From Abyssibacter profundi (GTDB taxonomy: Bacteria; Pseudomonadota; Gammaproteobacteria; Nevskiales; OUC007): 64,000 bases of DNA. The DNA lies in the NCBI RefSeq assembly GCF_003151135.1, contig NZ_QEQK01000014.1:19801-83800 (forward strand). The letters are read 5' to 3'. The position numbers and the translations under genes are program-made. Below, in pieces: positions 1 through 8,720 of this stretch. Positions within the stretch are counted from its first letter, which is position 1. Every line of letters begins with the position of its first letter. The notes under the pieces were generated by a model, which saw nothing but the letters and a program-made list of their open reading frames with translations, made no database searches and was not told where the DNA came from.

Positions 1-30
1 GCAGAGGAGTGTTTGAGGCAATTCGCATGA

Positions 31-417
31 TCACCGCCCGGGCGCGGGAATATGTTGGTCGATCAGGATGGCGTTGCCGTCCGGGTCCGTGAGGGCGATG
101 TGCGCTGGGCCCTGTCCTTCCGGGTCCGCTGTGGTTGTGAGCGTCAGGCCGGCTTCCTGGAGTCGGGCCTGGATGCTGCGCACGTCCTCGAAACTCTCAA
201 CGGGGTTGCAGTGCTGATCCCAGCCCGGATTAAACGTCAGGACGTTGCCGTCGAACATGCCCTGGAACAAGCCGATGGTGTGCTCGCCGTTGCGGAGGAT
301 TAGCCAACCTTGTTCCATCTCTCCGGCGACTGGCTCAAATCCCAGCTCGCGGTAGAACGCGAGCGATGCCTTGATGTTCTTGACGGCAAGGCTGACTGAA
401 AACGCGCCCAGTTTCAT
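31..417 (-). CDS. VOC-family (glyoxalase/bleomycin-resistance fold) protein
   Basis: A 128-residue single-domain vicinal-oxygen-chelate protein. It shows the family's opening strand followed by an AFYRELGFEPV helix, and the closing DPDGNAILIDQH strand that normally supplies a metal or substrate ligand. The start at 417 is preferred to the ATG at 432 because a GGAG lies about 8 bases upstream of it and family members usually begin at this MKLGAFSVSL point. It is the last gene of the TetR/HMG-CoA reductase/membrane-protein run on this strand, 64 bases after its neighbour. VOC proteins include lyases, dioxygenases and drug-binding proteins. Nothing here fixes the substrate. Confidence 0.8.
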   Translation of the reverse strand: MKLGAFSVSLAVKNIKASLAFYRELGFEPVAGEMEQGWLILRNGEHTIGLFQGMFDGNVLTFNPGWDQHCNPVESFEDVRSIQARLQEAGLTLTTTADPEGQGPAHIALTDPDGNAILIDQHIPAPGR

Positions 418-496
418 CGGCTGTGCTCCCATGGTTTGCGGCTGCTTGAGTGCACATCATGGAAGTGCTTTGCGCAGCGCGCCAGTCATCCGGCGG

Positions 497-979
497 TTAG
501 GCTGGCGCGGGTCCACGCGCACGGCTCAGTTGCCAGAGGCCGACACCGTGGAGCCCGCCCAGCGACAGGCAGATTAGAGAACTCCAAAGCCAGAACATCG
601 GGCTATTACCCATGACGGGCTCTGCGACCCAGTACAGCCCGACCAGACCCCGCAGCAGATAAATGCCCGCAATCAGGCTGAGCGCCGTCCGTAGCAGTGG
701 CAGCCTGGGCAGCAGTCCGGCCCCTGACCAGGCAACGACCGCCCAACTGGAGAGCACCAGCACGATGGCCGATGTCACCAGTGTGGGCATCACGTGACCG
801 GCCTCGGCGAGTCGGGCCATGTGCTCCCCGGCGCCGAAGAATCGATACCAGGGCCCGCCAAACAAGATGCAGCCGATGTGCAGGAGTGCAGCGACTGCGT
901 TGCAGGCGCCCGCGATGGCCAGAGTCCCCTGCACTATGGGTTCATCGGTGACATCAGCGATTGCGTCCGTACTGCTCAT
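497..979 (-). CDS. Small four-helix membrane protein, unknown function
   Basis: A 160-residue protein with about four hydrophobic segments (roughly residues 18-40, 63-85, 92-112 and 125-148), so probably an inner-membrane protein. I do not recognise a named family. The first 26 bases overlap the 3' end of the HMG-CoA reductase gene, which points to translational coupling in one operon. Proteins of this general type are common near small soluble oxidoreductases, but that does not give a function. Confidence 0.7.
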   Translation of the reverse strand: MSSTDAIADVTDEPIVQGTLAIAGACNAVAALLHIGCILFGGPWYRFFGAGEHMARLAEAGHVMPTLVTSAIVLVLSSWAVVAWSGAGLLPRLPLLRTALSLIAGIYLLRGLVGLYWVAEPVMGNSPMFWLWSSLICLSLGGLHGVGLWQLSRARGPAPA

Positions 980-2144
980 GACTGGTCACCCAGTCACCGG
1001 TGGCCACGGCTGCGGCCAGCGACAGTTCGCCTGCAAGGACGGTGGCGCCGATGATCTCGGCCAGCTTGAGTGATTTGCCCTGACCGTAGCAGTCCATCAT
1101 CTCTAGGCACTCGCGCTGGCTGGGTAGGCCGGTGCCACCGCCGTAGCTGGCGCAGATCAGCGAAGGCAGGGTGATGGAGAAGTAGTAGCCATTGTCATCG
1201 GTCAGTTCGCCGACGGCTGCACCGACACAAGACTCCGCGACATTCGCGGCATCCTGGCCGGTGGCAATAAAGGTTGCGGTGATGCCATTGGCGGCATGGG
1301 CGCCGTTGTTCATGGAGCCGGCCATGAACGCGCCGGTCATCGACATGATGCGGCGCTGGTACAACGACTTGCTGTCGATGCCCATGATCTCGCGCATGAG
1401 CTTGTCCGGCACCGTGCATTCAGCAATCACCCGCTTGCCGCGACTATGCAGGAAATTGACCTGTGATGGCTTCTTGTCCGTGTCCATATTGCCGGACAGC
1501 GAAAAGCGTTCCACCGCGTAGGGCGTGTTAGCCAAAATCCACTGACAGGCCGCGTGCGTGGCTTTGCCACACATGTTCTGGCCGGCGGCGTCGCCCGTGG
1601 TGTAGTTGAATCGCAGGTAGAGAAAGCGCGCGGCGGCGTAATGCTCGATATCACGCAGTTTGCCGACACGGGTCGTGGCTTCGGCGGCATCGCGAATGGC
1701 GGGCATCTGCTCTTTGATCCACAGCCCGAAGCGCTTGGCGGTCTGGGCATTGTCGAACGCGAAAACCGGTGCGCGCTGCATGGCGTCGTCGGCGACCGTC
1801 ACCGTCACGCCACCAGCCTCGCGGGTCAGTCGCATGCCGCGGTTGTAGCTGGCGACCAGCGTGCCCTCGGCGGTGGCCATGGGGACATAAAACTCCCCCT
1901 GGGCATGCTCGCCATTGACACGCACGGGCCCCGCGACGCCCAGCGGTACCTGCGACACGCCCATGAAATGCTCGCAATTGCCCTTCACCGCTTCGGGATC
2001 GAAGCTGTAGCTGCCGGCGTGCTTGAGTTCAACACCTGTTTGCTCCCGGACAAAATCGCGCCGCATGCGCGCTGCCTCCGGGGAGTAATCATTGGTCCGA
2101 TCGCGGGGGATGCGGTGTCGATCGACCTGGTGGGATGTGCTCAT
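954..2144 (-). CDS. Hydroxymethylglutaryl-CoA reductase, class I type
   Basis: A 396-residue HMG-CoA reductase, which interconverts HMG-CoA and mevalonate using NAD(P)H. All four catalytic residues of the family can be placed: Glu58 in the CEHFMG motif (equivalent to ENVIG), Lys224 in DTDKKPS, Asp298 in GQDAAN, and His389 in the C-terminal TSHEQ segment. The DKKP motif and GTGLPSQ resemble the class I (eukaryote/archaeal-like) enzymes rather than the class II enzymes of Pseudomonas mevalonii and Gram-positives. No membrane domain is present. It is followed by an overlapping membrane-protein gene and preceded by a TetR gene 45 bases upstream. No other mevalonate-pathway gene is in the window, so whether it makes or consumes mevalonate is unknown. 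Confidence 0.93.
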   Translation of the reverse strand: MSTSHQVDRHRIPRDRTNDYSPEAARMRRDFVREQTGVELKHAGSYSFDPEAVKGNCEHFMGVSQVPLGVAGPVRVNGEHAQGEFYVPMATAEGTLVASYNRGMRLTREAGGVTVTVADDAMQRAPVFAFDNAQTAKRFGLWIKEQMPAIRDAAEATTRVGKLRDIEHYAAARFLYLRFNYTTGDAAGQNMCGKATHAACQWILANTPYAVERFSLSGNMDTDKKPSQVNFLHSRGKRVIAECTVPDKLMREIMGIDSKSLYQRRIMSMTGAFMAGSMNNGAHAANGITATFIATGQDAANVAESCVGAAVGELTDDNGYYFSITLPSLICASYGGGTGLPSQRECLEMMDCYGQGKSLKLAEIIGATVLAGELSLAAAVATGDWVTSHEQYGRNR

Positions 2145-2189
2145 GACCTGTCTCCTCTGTTGTCGCGGCCTGCGGAACGCCGGCCAGGC

Positions 2190-2831
2190 CTATTCCGCGG
2201 CCAGTAGTTGTTCGATATGTCGGTTCAGCACCGCGGCCGCGCGCTGAAGACGCGCCGGGTCATCGGGGTGCTGGGTCAGGATGTGGATGCTCAACGACTC
2301 GCTCAGCAGGATGATGCTGCGAGCGATTAATGGGTCCAGGTCGCGGCCTTCCGCCTCGCGGAATACGGCGCAGTACTGGTCCTCAATCTGTTGGTGCATG
2401 GTCAGCCGCAGCGCGTAGAGCGGGCTGTCCGGGCGCAGCGCTTCGGTGGTGATCACGCGGACGACCGGCCCGGCAGTGGCCACAAAGTCCAAGTACACGG
2501 CCTGTGCTCGCTGCAAGCGTTCGGGGCCGCTGCCGGGATGTTTCATGGCTTCCCGGCGGCATGCGTACAGATGATTCAGCGACCGCTCATAAATGGCCGC
2601 CAGCACGGCGGATTTATCTGAGAAGCATTGGTAGAACGTGCGCCGTGAGACGCCGGCCGCATCGAGAATGGCCTGCACGCTGGTGCCGGCAAATCCCTGC
2701 TGTCCGAAGACCTCAGCCGCGCCCTTGATGATGCGCAGACGCGTGGCTTCGCGCCGGTCCGGCGGTGGCGGTGGGGTGGTGCTGGGGTGCTTGGCAGCTT
2801 GCATCGGGTCGGTTGGGCGGTGCTGATTCAT
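2190..2831 (-). CDS. TetR-family transcriptional regulator (controls HMGR/MFS region)
   Basis: A 213-residue TetR-type repressor. The N-terminal helix-turn-helix (about residues 25-75) has the family pattern GAAEVFGQQGFAGTSVQAI then AGVSRRTFYQCFSDKSAVL. The C-terminal ligand-binding part is unassigned. It lies first in the operon with the HMG-CoA reductase and diverges from the MFS transporter gene, with a palindrome in the shared promoter region at 2873-2889. It is therefore a likely local autoregulator of both directions. An internal ATG at 2804 is an alternative start, and neither has a convincing ribosome-binding site. Confidence 0.85.
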   Translation of the reverse strand: MNQHRPTDPMQAAKHPSTTPPPPPDRREATRLRIIKGAAEVFGQQGFAGTSVQAILDAAGVSRRTFYQCFSDKSAVLAAIYERSLNHLYACRREAMKHPGSGPERLQRAQAVYLDFVATAGPVVRVITTEALRPDSPLYALRLTMHQQIEDQYCAVFREAEGRDLDPLIARSIILLSESLSIHILTQHPDDPARLQRAAAVLNRHIEQLLAAE

Positions 2832-2872
2832 GTCGGGCCGAATCGGGACTTTACCCTGGCTCGTCTCCTGGG

Positions 2873-2889
2873 GTATACACTGTGTTTAC
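2873..2889. promoter_or_regulatory. Candidate TetR operator in divergent promoter
   Basis: GTATACAC and GTGTTTAC form an inverted repeat (one mismatch in eight) separated by one base. It lies between the divergent TetR gene and the MFS transporter. Position and symmetry fit an operator for the adjacent TetR protein; this is inferred from the sequence only. Confidence 0.45.
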
Positions 2890-2991
2890 TTGTTGCGGCA
2901 AGTGACGGTGATCCGCTCATGAGAGGCGGGCACCGGCTCCAAGCGGTTCGTCACAAACTACCAACACTGCACTATGGGGGGAGACACCACC

Positions 2992-4326
2992 ATGCAAGCG
3001 TCCAAGCCCGTCAGCCCTGGCGGCTACTCACCAGCCTATGCTTGGTTTGTCGTGGCCATCTTGATGATGGCCTACGTGTTTTCGTTCGTCGATCGGCAGA
3101 TTCTCAACCTGATGGTCGGACCAATCCGTGCGGATCTGGGAATTACCGATACCCAGATGAGCTTGCTGATGGGTTTCTCGTTCGCGATCTTCTACACCAT
3201 CATGGGCATCCCGCTGGGCCGCATGGCCGATTCCAAGAGCCGACGCGGGCTGATCACGGTTGGGATCATCGTCTGGAGTGTAATGACGGCCCTTTGTGGC
3301 TTCGCCAAGCACTACTGGTATCTGTTTCTCTGCCGCATCGGGGTCGGCGTCGGCGAGGCCGCGTTGTCCCCGGCGGCGTATTCGATGATTGCCGATTACT
3401 TCCCGCCGGAGAAACGCGCCACGGCGATTAGCGTGTACTCCATGGGGATTTACATCGGCTCCGGCATCGCCTTTTTACTGGGCGGGCTGATCGTCGAATT
3501 CGTGACGGCCCAGGGAGCGGTTACGTTGCCGCTGCTGGGCGAAACCCGACCCTGGCAGGTGGTGTTCTATGTGCTGGGCTTCTCGGGCCTGCTGTTCAGC
3601 GCGGCATTCTTGATGGTGCGTGAACCGGTACGCAGCGGGGCGGGCCCCAGCTCCTCCGTACCCATTAAGGAAGTGCTGGCCTATCTCAAGCTTAATCGGC
3701 GCACCGTGCTCAGCCACAACATCGGCTTTGCGATGATCGCCTTCTGCAGCTACGGCACCGCTGCCTGGATTCCGTCCTACTTTTTGCGTGTCCACGGCTG
3801 GTCCATTGGCCAGATCGGTCTGGTGTTCGGGCTCATCGTCATGATCTTCGGCTCGGCTGGCATCGTGTTCGGAGGGCGTTTGTCGGATCGATGGACGGCG
3901 CAGGGTCGTACGGACGCGCCGATGCGGGTCGGCGTGCTGGCTGCGATTGCGGTGATTCCGTTCGGAGCGGGCTACATGCTGTCGCCCAACGGCATGGTGG
4001 CTGGCCTGTTTCTCATCCCGGCCACCTTCTTCATCAGCATGCCGTTTGGCGTGGCGCCCACCGCCATCCAGGACATCATGCCCAACCGACTTCGCGGTCA
4101 GGCGTCGGCGTTGTACCTGTTCCTGGTCAACATGATTGGGCTGGGCATCGGTCCGACGGCAGTCGCGGTCGTCACGGACTTTTTGTTCGGTGACGACAAC
4201 ATGGTGGGCTGGTCAATGTTCATCGTCAGCGGGGTGGCTGGCGCCGTGGCCATCACGCTATTGGCCACGGGTTTGAAGCCTTATCGTGAGAGTCTGGCCC
4301 GCATTCGCGCGCAGACCGCCGAGTAA
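2992..4326 (+). CDS. MFS transporter (spinster-like/organic anion type)
   Basis: A 444-residue major facilitator with about 12 membrane helices. The signature loop between helices 2 and 3 is visible as GRMADSKSRRGLI, and the N-terminal SFVDRQILNLMVGPIRADLGI motif is typical of a large proteobacterial MFS group related to spinster/sugar-acid transporters. The start at 2992 is chosen because a GGGGGGAGA purine run ends about 7 bases upstream; an in-frame ATG at 2974 overlaps that run. It diverges from the TetR gene and may be regulated with the HMG-CoA reductase operon. The substrate cannot be read from the sequence. Confidence 0.88.
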   Translation: MQASKPVSPGGYSPAYAWFVVAILMMAYVFSFVDRQILNLMVGPIRADLGITDTQMSLLMGFSFAIFYTIMGIPLGRMADSKSRRGLITVGIIVWSVMTALCGFAKHYWYLFLCRIGVGVGEAALSPAAYSMIADYFPPEKRATAISVYSMGIYIGSGIAFLLGGLIVEFVTAQGAVTLPLLGETRPWQVVFYVLGFSGLLFSAAFLMVREPVRSGAGPSSSVPIKEVLAYLKLNRRTVLSHNIGFAMIAFCSYGTAAWIPSYFLRVHGWSIGQIGLVFGLIVMIFGSAGIVFGGRLSDRWTAQGRTDAPMRVGVLAAIAVIPFGAGYMLSPNGMVAGLFLIPATFFISMPFGVAPTAIQDIMPNRLRGQASALYLFLVNMIGLGIGPTAVAVVTDFLFGDDNMVGWSMFIVSGVAGAVAITLLATGLKPYRESLARIRAQTAE

Positions 4327-4334
4327 ACATCTGG

Positions 4335-4364
4335 TGCCCCGCCGCCTGCTCTGGCGGCGGGGCA
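4335..4364 (+). terminator. Strong hairpin after MFS gene (no T-run)
   Basis: A 12-bp perfect GC-rich stem (TGCCCCGCCGCC and its complement) with a 6-base loop lies 9 bases after the MFS stop codon. It lacks a following T-tract, so it may act as an RNA 3'-end stabiliser or a weak terminator. Confidence 0.5.
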
Positions 4365-4605
4365 GACCGCTGGGTGCCCGCGCCGCGAAGTCGCATTCTT
4401 GTTTCAGGTGGCGGCTGCTATCTCGTCACGACGTCGCGTAAATCTGCGGTCCGGCGGTGGCGGTCCGGATGACAGCCGTTCATCGGTCCATCTTGGAGCT
4501 GGGAATAAATTCCGCCATGCTCGGGTGACTGATCCTCGATGATCAACTAACGGTTGGACATGGCGTCCGCCGTTCACAACTTGGCCTGCGAGACTGGGGA
4601 GTCTG

Positions 4606-7600
4606 ATGGGAATTCGAATTTCGGGCATGGGCCCGCGTGCGGCTATTGCCGCGTTGTTATTAGGGGCTGGCGCTCAGGCGCAGGCCCAGGCGCTGCCCTG
4701 TGCAGCAGAAGGCGACGAGCTGGTGCTGCATGAGTGGTCCGGGGTCGCGCCTTCGGCGGCGGGCGGACTGAATGCCGCACAGACGCGGGAAGCCTTGCCC
4801 GCGCTGGATTGCGCCTACGATGCGCTGGATGTCGTCGTGAGCTGGGACAATGTCATCGAGGATCTTGACCTCGATGTGGTTGATGAGCGGCAGTTCGTCG
4901 TGGCCAGCTCCGGCAAGTTCAATGCGGAAGACGATGGCACGGGGCCGGCTTTCGAAGCTGCGACGGTTGGCTCGCCGGTTGGCGCCTACACCGCCGTCGT
5001 CAAGAGCTACACCAACTACGACACCGCGTTCACGGCCAGCGCCACGGCCCGCTGTACCACGGCGGGTGGTTGTTTCGCCCCGGTGACCACACAACCGAGT
5101 TTCGAGGAGGAAACCCGGGTGGTGGTCGCGGTGATCGACAGTGCGATCAACCTCTACCACAGCTTCTACTATGCCGGCGGTGAGGGGTATCCGAACTCGG
5201 CGCCACAGGGGCTCTCCGACGATATGCTCGTCGAGCTGGGCGTCCCGCCCGAGAATGTCTTCGAACTGACCCGTACCGGCACGCTGGCCGAGCGCATCGC
5301 CGCTGACCAGGAGCGGGTCTGGGACAAGATCGAGCGCGGTCAGCGCTACTACTTTGTGGGCACCAATGTCGTTGCCCAGTCGTTTGCTGGCAACGATGAC
5401 GATGGCAATCCGCATCCGCTGCTGGTACCGACCACCGACAAGAGTCCGCATGGTGTTGGGACCAGCTCGGCCGTGCTCAAGGCCAATCCGGAAGCGGTGA
5501 TCCTGTTCCTGGAGACCGAAGGCGCGCTGGCCAACGATGCCTCGCATGTGGCCGCTTTCCGCGATCCGGCTGTCGACATCATTTCGACGAGCTACGGCAT
5601 CGGGGCCGCTGGTGTCTTCCCGCCCGAACTCTGGAGTTTCCACCAGAGCTTCAAGAGCGTGGTGTATGACGGCAAGCTGCACTTCTCGTCCGGTGGCAAT
5701 GCCCCGGGCTTTACGCCGGGTCGTGCCGGCGCGGGTCCGTGGTGGTCCATCGGTGTGTCCGGGTCGGAGGAAGATACCTCCAACGGTCGCACAACGGTCT
5801 CCGGCAACCTGCCCGATTTCATCTCCGACTTCACCCAGGACCTGGCCCGGTGCATGGACTGCGTGACCGGTCTGGCACCCTATGGCGGCACCAGCTTCTC
5901 CACGCCGCGCGCAGCGGGTGTGGCATCCAAGGTTCTGCTGGAAGCGCGCCGCGCACATGGCCACCTGGGCGGGATCAAGAAGGTCGATAATGTGCCGTAC
6001 ATGGTGCTGGCTGATGACAGCGTCGGCGAGTTTGATCTGACGAACTGGATTATCCGGCGCTCGCTCGAAGAGGCCGCGTACGTCCCGACGGTGGATGACT
6101 ACGACCCGGTTGCTGCGGTGCTGGACGATCTGGGCGCACAGCCGATTAATCCCGTCGCCCCCTGGTTGCAGACCGGTTGGGGTGACCTGACCGCAGCGCC
6201 AACCCGAGGCGTGGTCAATGCGGCCTTAACGCATCTGGGTCTGGCGGCCTCGCCGCGGGTGAAGCCACAGGATTTCTGTCAGTTCCAGACCACCTTGGTG
6301 CAGGAGCGCAAGCTGTACTGGGATACGCTTTCGCCGCTGGTTCCCGCCGTAGGCCTGGGGGATCGTTCCGAGCCGCTGGACGACGATCCGTTCATCTACT
6401 GTGACTCCGGCCTGCCCGCGCCGTATCCCGCCGCTAACGATCCGGGTGGACAAACCTACGATCCGGCTGGTGACTTCGATGGTGACGGCGTCTCGAATGC
6501 AGACGACGAATGCCCCGAAGACCCGACGAATGACTGCGCGCCGGATACCGACATCGACGACGATGGTATCGATGACGCGGACGACAACTGCCCCACGGTG
6601 CCCAACGCCGACCAGCGTGACACCGGTGATGACGGGGTGGGTGATGCCTGCGAAACCGGCCCAACCTCGGATGCACCGCCGACTGGGGGTCGCAATGAGG
6701 TCGCCCGCTATGAAGGTCCGGGCGCAACGGTCGTCACGCCGGTGGTCGGCCTGGGTGCAGGGTCTGGCTCCGACGGTTTCGCGACCAGCGAGTACCGCTA
6801 CCAGTTGCCGGGTGCGTTCGAGTACGACCTGATCGAGTTCACGCTCAGCGCCACGCAGGGCACCCAGCACTCCATGCGAATCTACGGCCCTGACGGCAAC
6901 TTGGTTGCCATGGAAGGTCCGGACTTCTTCGCAGGTGAGTTTGGCAGTGAACCGTTGAGTGATGGCGAGTTGCACGTCAGCCTGGCCACGCCGCCACAGG
7001 GTCTGTACCTGATTCAGATTCAGGAGCAGCTGGGCGCGGCCAATCAGCCGTTCACGGTCACCGTCCACGTCACCTGTCCCGAGACGGGTTGCGTCCTGGT
7101 GGACACCGACGGCGACGGCGTGCCGGATGTCAACGACGCCTTCCCGAACGATCCCACAGAGACCCTGGACAGCGATCAGGATGGCGTGGGTGACAACGCC
7201 GACCCCTGTCCTGAGGACCCGGCGGATGAATGTGGCGCCACCAATGGGGCCGCACCGGGCGATGTGTTCGTCGTCATCTCCCATCTCGTGGGCGAAGACG
7301 GCCTGACCGTGGCCTTCGACGCCAGCGCTTCGTACAAGTGTGCGTCAGCCTGCGAATCCGAGCTGAACCACCAGCCGCTGGAATCGCCGGAGTTCACGTT
7401 CTTCTTCCGGGATGACACGACGGGAGATGTCAACGCAGCGACCTTCGATGCGGATGGAGATGGCCTGATCACGCATCGCTATGGTGCGGCGGGCACGTTC
7501 CGCCCCGACGTTGTGGTGCGTGACGCCAATGGCAACGCCGCGGCCGGCTCGACGGAAGTCACGACGACCGTCACCGTGGATGCCGGGGAGCGGCCGGTTG

Positions 7601-8007
7601 AGAACGCCGCACGCCTGGTGGTCGATTACGATCGTGCCAATCCTGTGGTGCCGTTGGAGGTGGTCTTCGATGCCACGCTGACGACGGTGGCCGAAGGCTT
7701 CACCATCACTGGCTACACCTTCGACTTTGATGATGGGACGGTGATCCAAACCGACAACGCCATCGTGCAACATGTCTACGTGACGGCCGGAACCTACGAA
7801 CCGGAGGTCACTGTCGAGTTCACGGATGGCGATGGTGCCCAGCAGTTCTCCTCCGCCAAGTCGCAGGCGGTACAGGCCAGCGCATCGGGCACGAACGACG
7901 TGCCGTCGAGCCGCTCGGGTGGCGGGTCAGGTGCGCTGGGCGGCTGGCTGCTGCTGTCGCTCATGGCGTCGGGCCTGCTCCGGCGTCGGATGCGTCCCGC
8001 GGTCTGA
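4606..8007 (+). CDS. Secreted S8 subtilisin-like protease with TSP3, PKD and GlyGly-CTERM
   Basis: A 1133-residue exported protease. It has a signal peptide (residues 1 to about 28) and an S8 peptidase domain with Asp178 (AVIDSAI), His282 (KSPHGVG), oxyanion Asn365 (SGGNAPG) and nucleophile Ser430 (GGTSFSTPRAAG). Next come calcium-binding thrombospondin type 3 repeats (about 623-690), a beta-sandwich resembling a pre-peptidase C-terminal domain (about 697-825), more TSP3 repeats (about 831-876) and two PKD-like domains (about 885-995 and 1000-1095). The C-terminus has a GGGSG motif, a hydrophobic helix and RRR, the layout of a GlyGly-CTERM sorting signal normally cut by rhombosortase. No rhombosortase gene is in the window. 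It stands alone, with a terminator 24 bases downstream. Confidence 0.92.
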   Translation: MGIRISGMGPRAAIAALLLGAGAQAQAQALPCAAEGDELVLHEWSGVAPSAAGGLNAAQTREALPALDCAYDALDVVVSWDNVIEDLDLDVVDERQFVVASSGKFNAEDDGTGPAFEAATVGSPVGAYTAVVKSYTNYDTAFTASATARCTTAGGCFAPVTTQPSFEEETRVVVAVIDSAINLYHSFYYAGGEGYPNSAPQGLSDDMLVELGVPPENVFELTRTGTLAERIAADQERVWDKIERGQRYYFVGTNVVAQSFAGNDDDGNPHPLLVPTTDKSPHGVGTSSAVLKANPEAVILFLETEGALANDASHVAAFRDPAVDIISTSYGIGAAGVFPPELWSFHQSFKSVVYDGKLHFSSGGNAPGFTPGRAGAGPWWSIGVSGSEEDTSNGRTTVSGNLPDFISDFTQDLARCMDCVTGLAPYGGTSFSTPRAAGVASKVLLEARRAHGHLGGIKKVDNVPYMVLADDSVGEFDLTNWIIRRSLEEAAYVPTVDDYDPVAAVLDDLGAQPINPVAPWLQTGWGDLTAAPTRGVVNAALTHLGLAASPRVKPQDFCQFQTTLVQERKLYWDTLSPLVPAVGLGDRSEPLDDDPFIYCDSGLPAPYPAANDPGGQTYDPAGDFDGDGVSNADDECPEDPTNDCAPDTDIDDDGIDDADDNCPTVPNADQRDTGDDGVGDACETGPTSDAPPTGGRNEVARYEGPGATVVTPVVGLGAGSGSDGFATSEYRYQLPGAFEYDLIEFTLSATQGTQHSMRIYGPDGNLVAMEGPDFFAGEFGSEPLSDGELHVSLATPPQGLYLIQIQEQLGAANQPFTVTVHVTCPETGCVLVDTDGDGVPDVNDAFPNDPTETLDSDQDGVGDNADPCPEDPADECGATNGAAPGDVFVVISHLVGEDGLTVAFDASASYKCASACESELNHQPLESPEFTFFFRDDTTGDVNAATFDADGDGLITHRYGAAGTFRPDVVVRDANGNAAAGSTEVTTTVTVDAGERPVENAARLVVDYDRANPVVPLEVVFDATLTTVAEGFTITGYTFDFDDGTVIQTDNAIVQHVYVTAGTYEPEVTVEFTDGDGAQQFSSAKSQAVQASASGTNDVPSSRSGGGSGALGGWLLLSLMASGLLRRRMRPAV

Positions 8008-8030
8008 TTGACGCGAGCGTGTATGACAAG

Positions 8031-8055
8031 AGCCCCGCTTCGGCGGGGCTTTTTT
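8031..8055 (+). terminator. Rho-independent terminator of protease gene
   Basis: AGCCCCGC, a TTCG tetraloop and GCGGGGCT are followed by six T residues, a textbook intrinsic terminator just after the subtilisin-like gene. Confidence 0.9.
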
Positions 8056-8288
8056 GTGCGCCGTGCAATCTGTGATGAGATGGGGCATCTGAGCCAGATG
8101 CTGCGCGGTCAGCGCGGCATCGACAGGGAAGGGGCGTGACAGGGCAGGATGGAGCGCCACTCCCCTCATCGAACACCCCGATCAGCGTGTGGACGCGGCG
8201 TTTCGGGCCGGTGCACAGCTCGTGAGGAGCGACGATTCCATTGCGAGGCCGGTTTGTGACCGGCTCGCCAAAACCAACGGAGCAATGC

Positions 8289-8717
8289 ATGACCGCAGCC
8301 CACTTGGCCTTGTCGGCCGCCGGCAGTTTTCTACTGGTCGGGATGATCACCGGCATCTGGAAGTACCACCACATGATGCGTGCGGCCGATGCCCAGGCCC
8401 CGGTCTACGTGGATGTCTGTCATCGCACGGCGTTGATGTACGCCTTTGCCTGCCTGGTGCTACAGCAGCTGGCGCTGCATAGCCGCTGGAGCCCCGTGGT
8501 GAATCTCTGGGCGGTGATCATCCCGGTGTTGTTCTTCGCGTCCGCCGTCGCGACCTATGCCTTGCATGGCTGGCTGCGTGACACAGACAACCAACTGGCA
8601 CGCCCCCACCGGTTGGGTCACAAGACCGTGCCGGGTGGGCTGATCCGCGTCTACATGTTTGGACTGATCGCCGGCGAGATCGGTGGCACGGCGGTCCTGC
8701 TGGCGGGTGTGTTGTAG
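8289..8717 (+). CDS. Small four-helix membrane protein, unknown
   Basis: A 142-residue protein with four hydrophobic stretches (about 5-23, 45-62, 68-92 and 118-140), so an integral inner-membrane protein. The start at 8289 is chosen because the protein then begins directly at the first membrane helix and a CGGAG lies a few bases upstream. The longer reading from 8241 adds a non-hydrophobic leader. Conserved-looking histidines (KYHHMM and CHR) sit near the helix ends. I do not recognise the family. It converges with the next gene, with only 3 bases between the two stops. Confidence 0.65.
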   Translation: MTAAHLALSAAGSFLLVGMITGIWKYHHMMRAADAQAPVYVDVCHRTALMYAFACLVLQQLALHSRWSPVVNLWAVIIPVLFFASAVATYALHGWLRDTDNQLARPHRLGHKTVPGGLIRVYMFGLIAGEIGGTAVLLAGVL

Positions 8718-8720
8718 GCG

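Noticed and set aside
1554..2207. Plus-strand 217-residue open frame antisense to HMG-CoA reductase
   Set aside because: It is in the shadow of a certain gene with all catalytic residues, and its translation is rich in His and Gly without a family pattern.
4660..5964. Minus-strand 434-residue open frame antisense to the subtilisin gene
   Set aside because: The plus-strand frame has the full S8 catalytic triad and a signal peptide; the antisense translation shows only GC-bias artefacts.
6478..7236. Repeated Asp-rich motifs as a CRISPR-like or tandem DNA repeat
   Set aside because: They are TSP3 protein repeats in a coding frame and vary in length and spacing; no CRISPR array is present.
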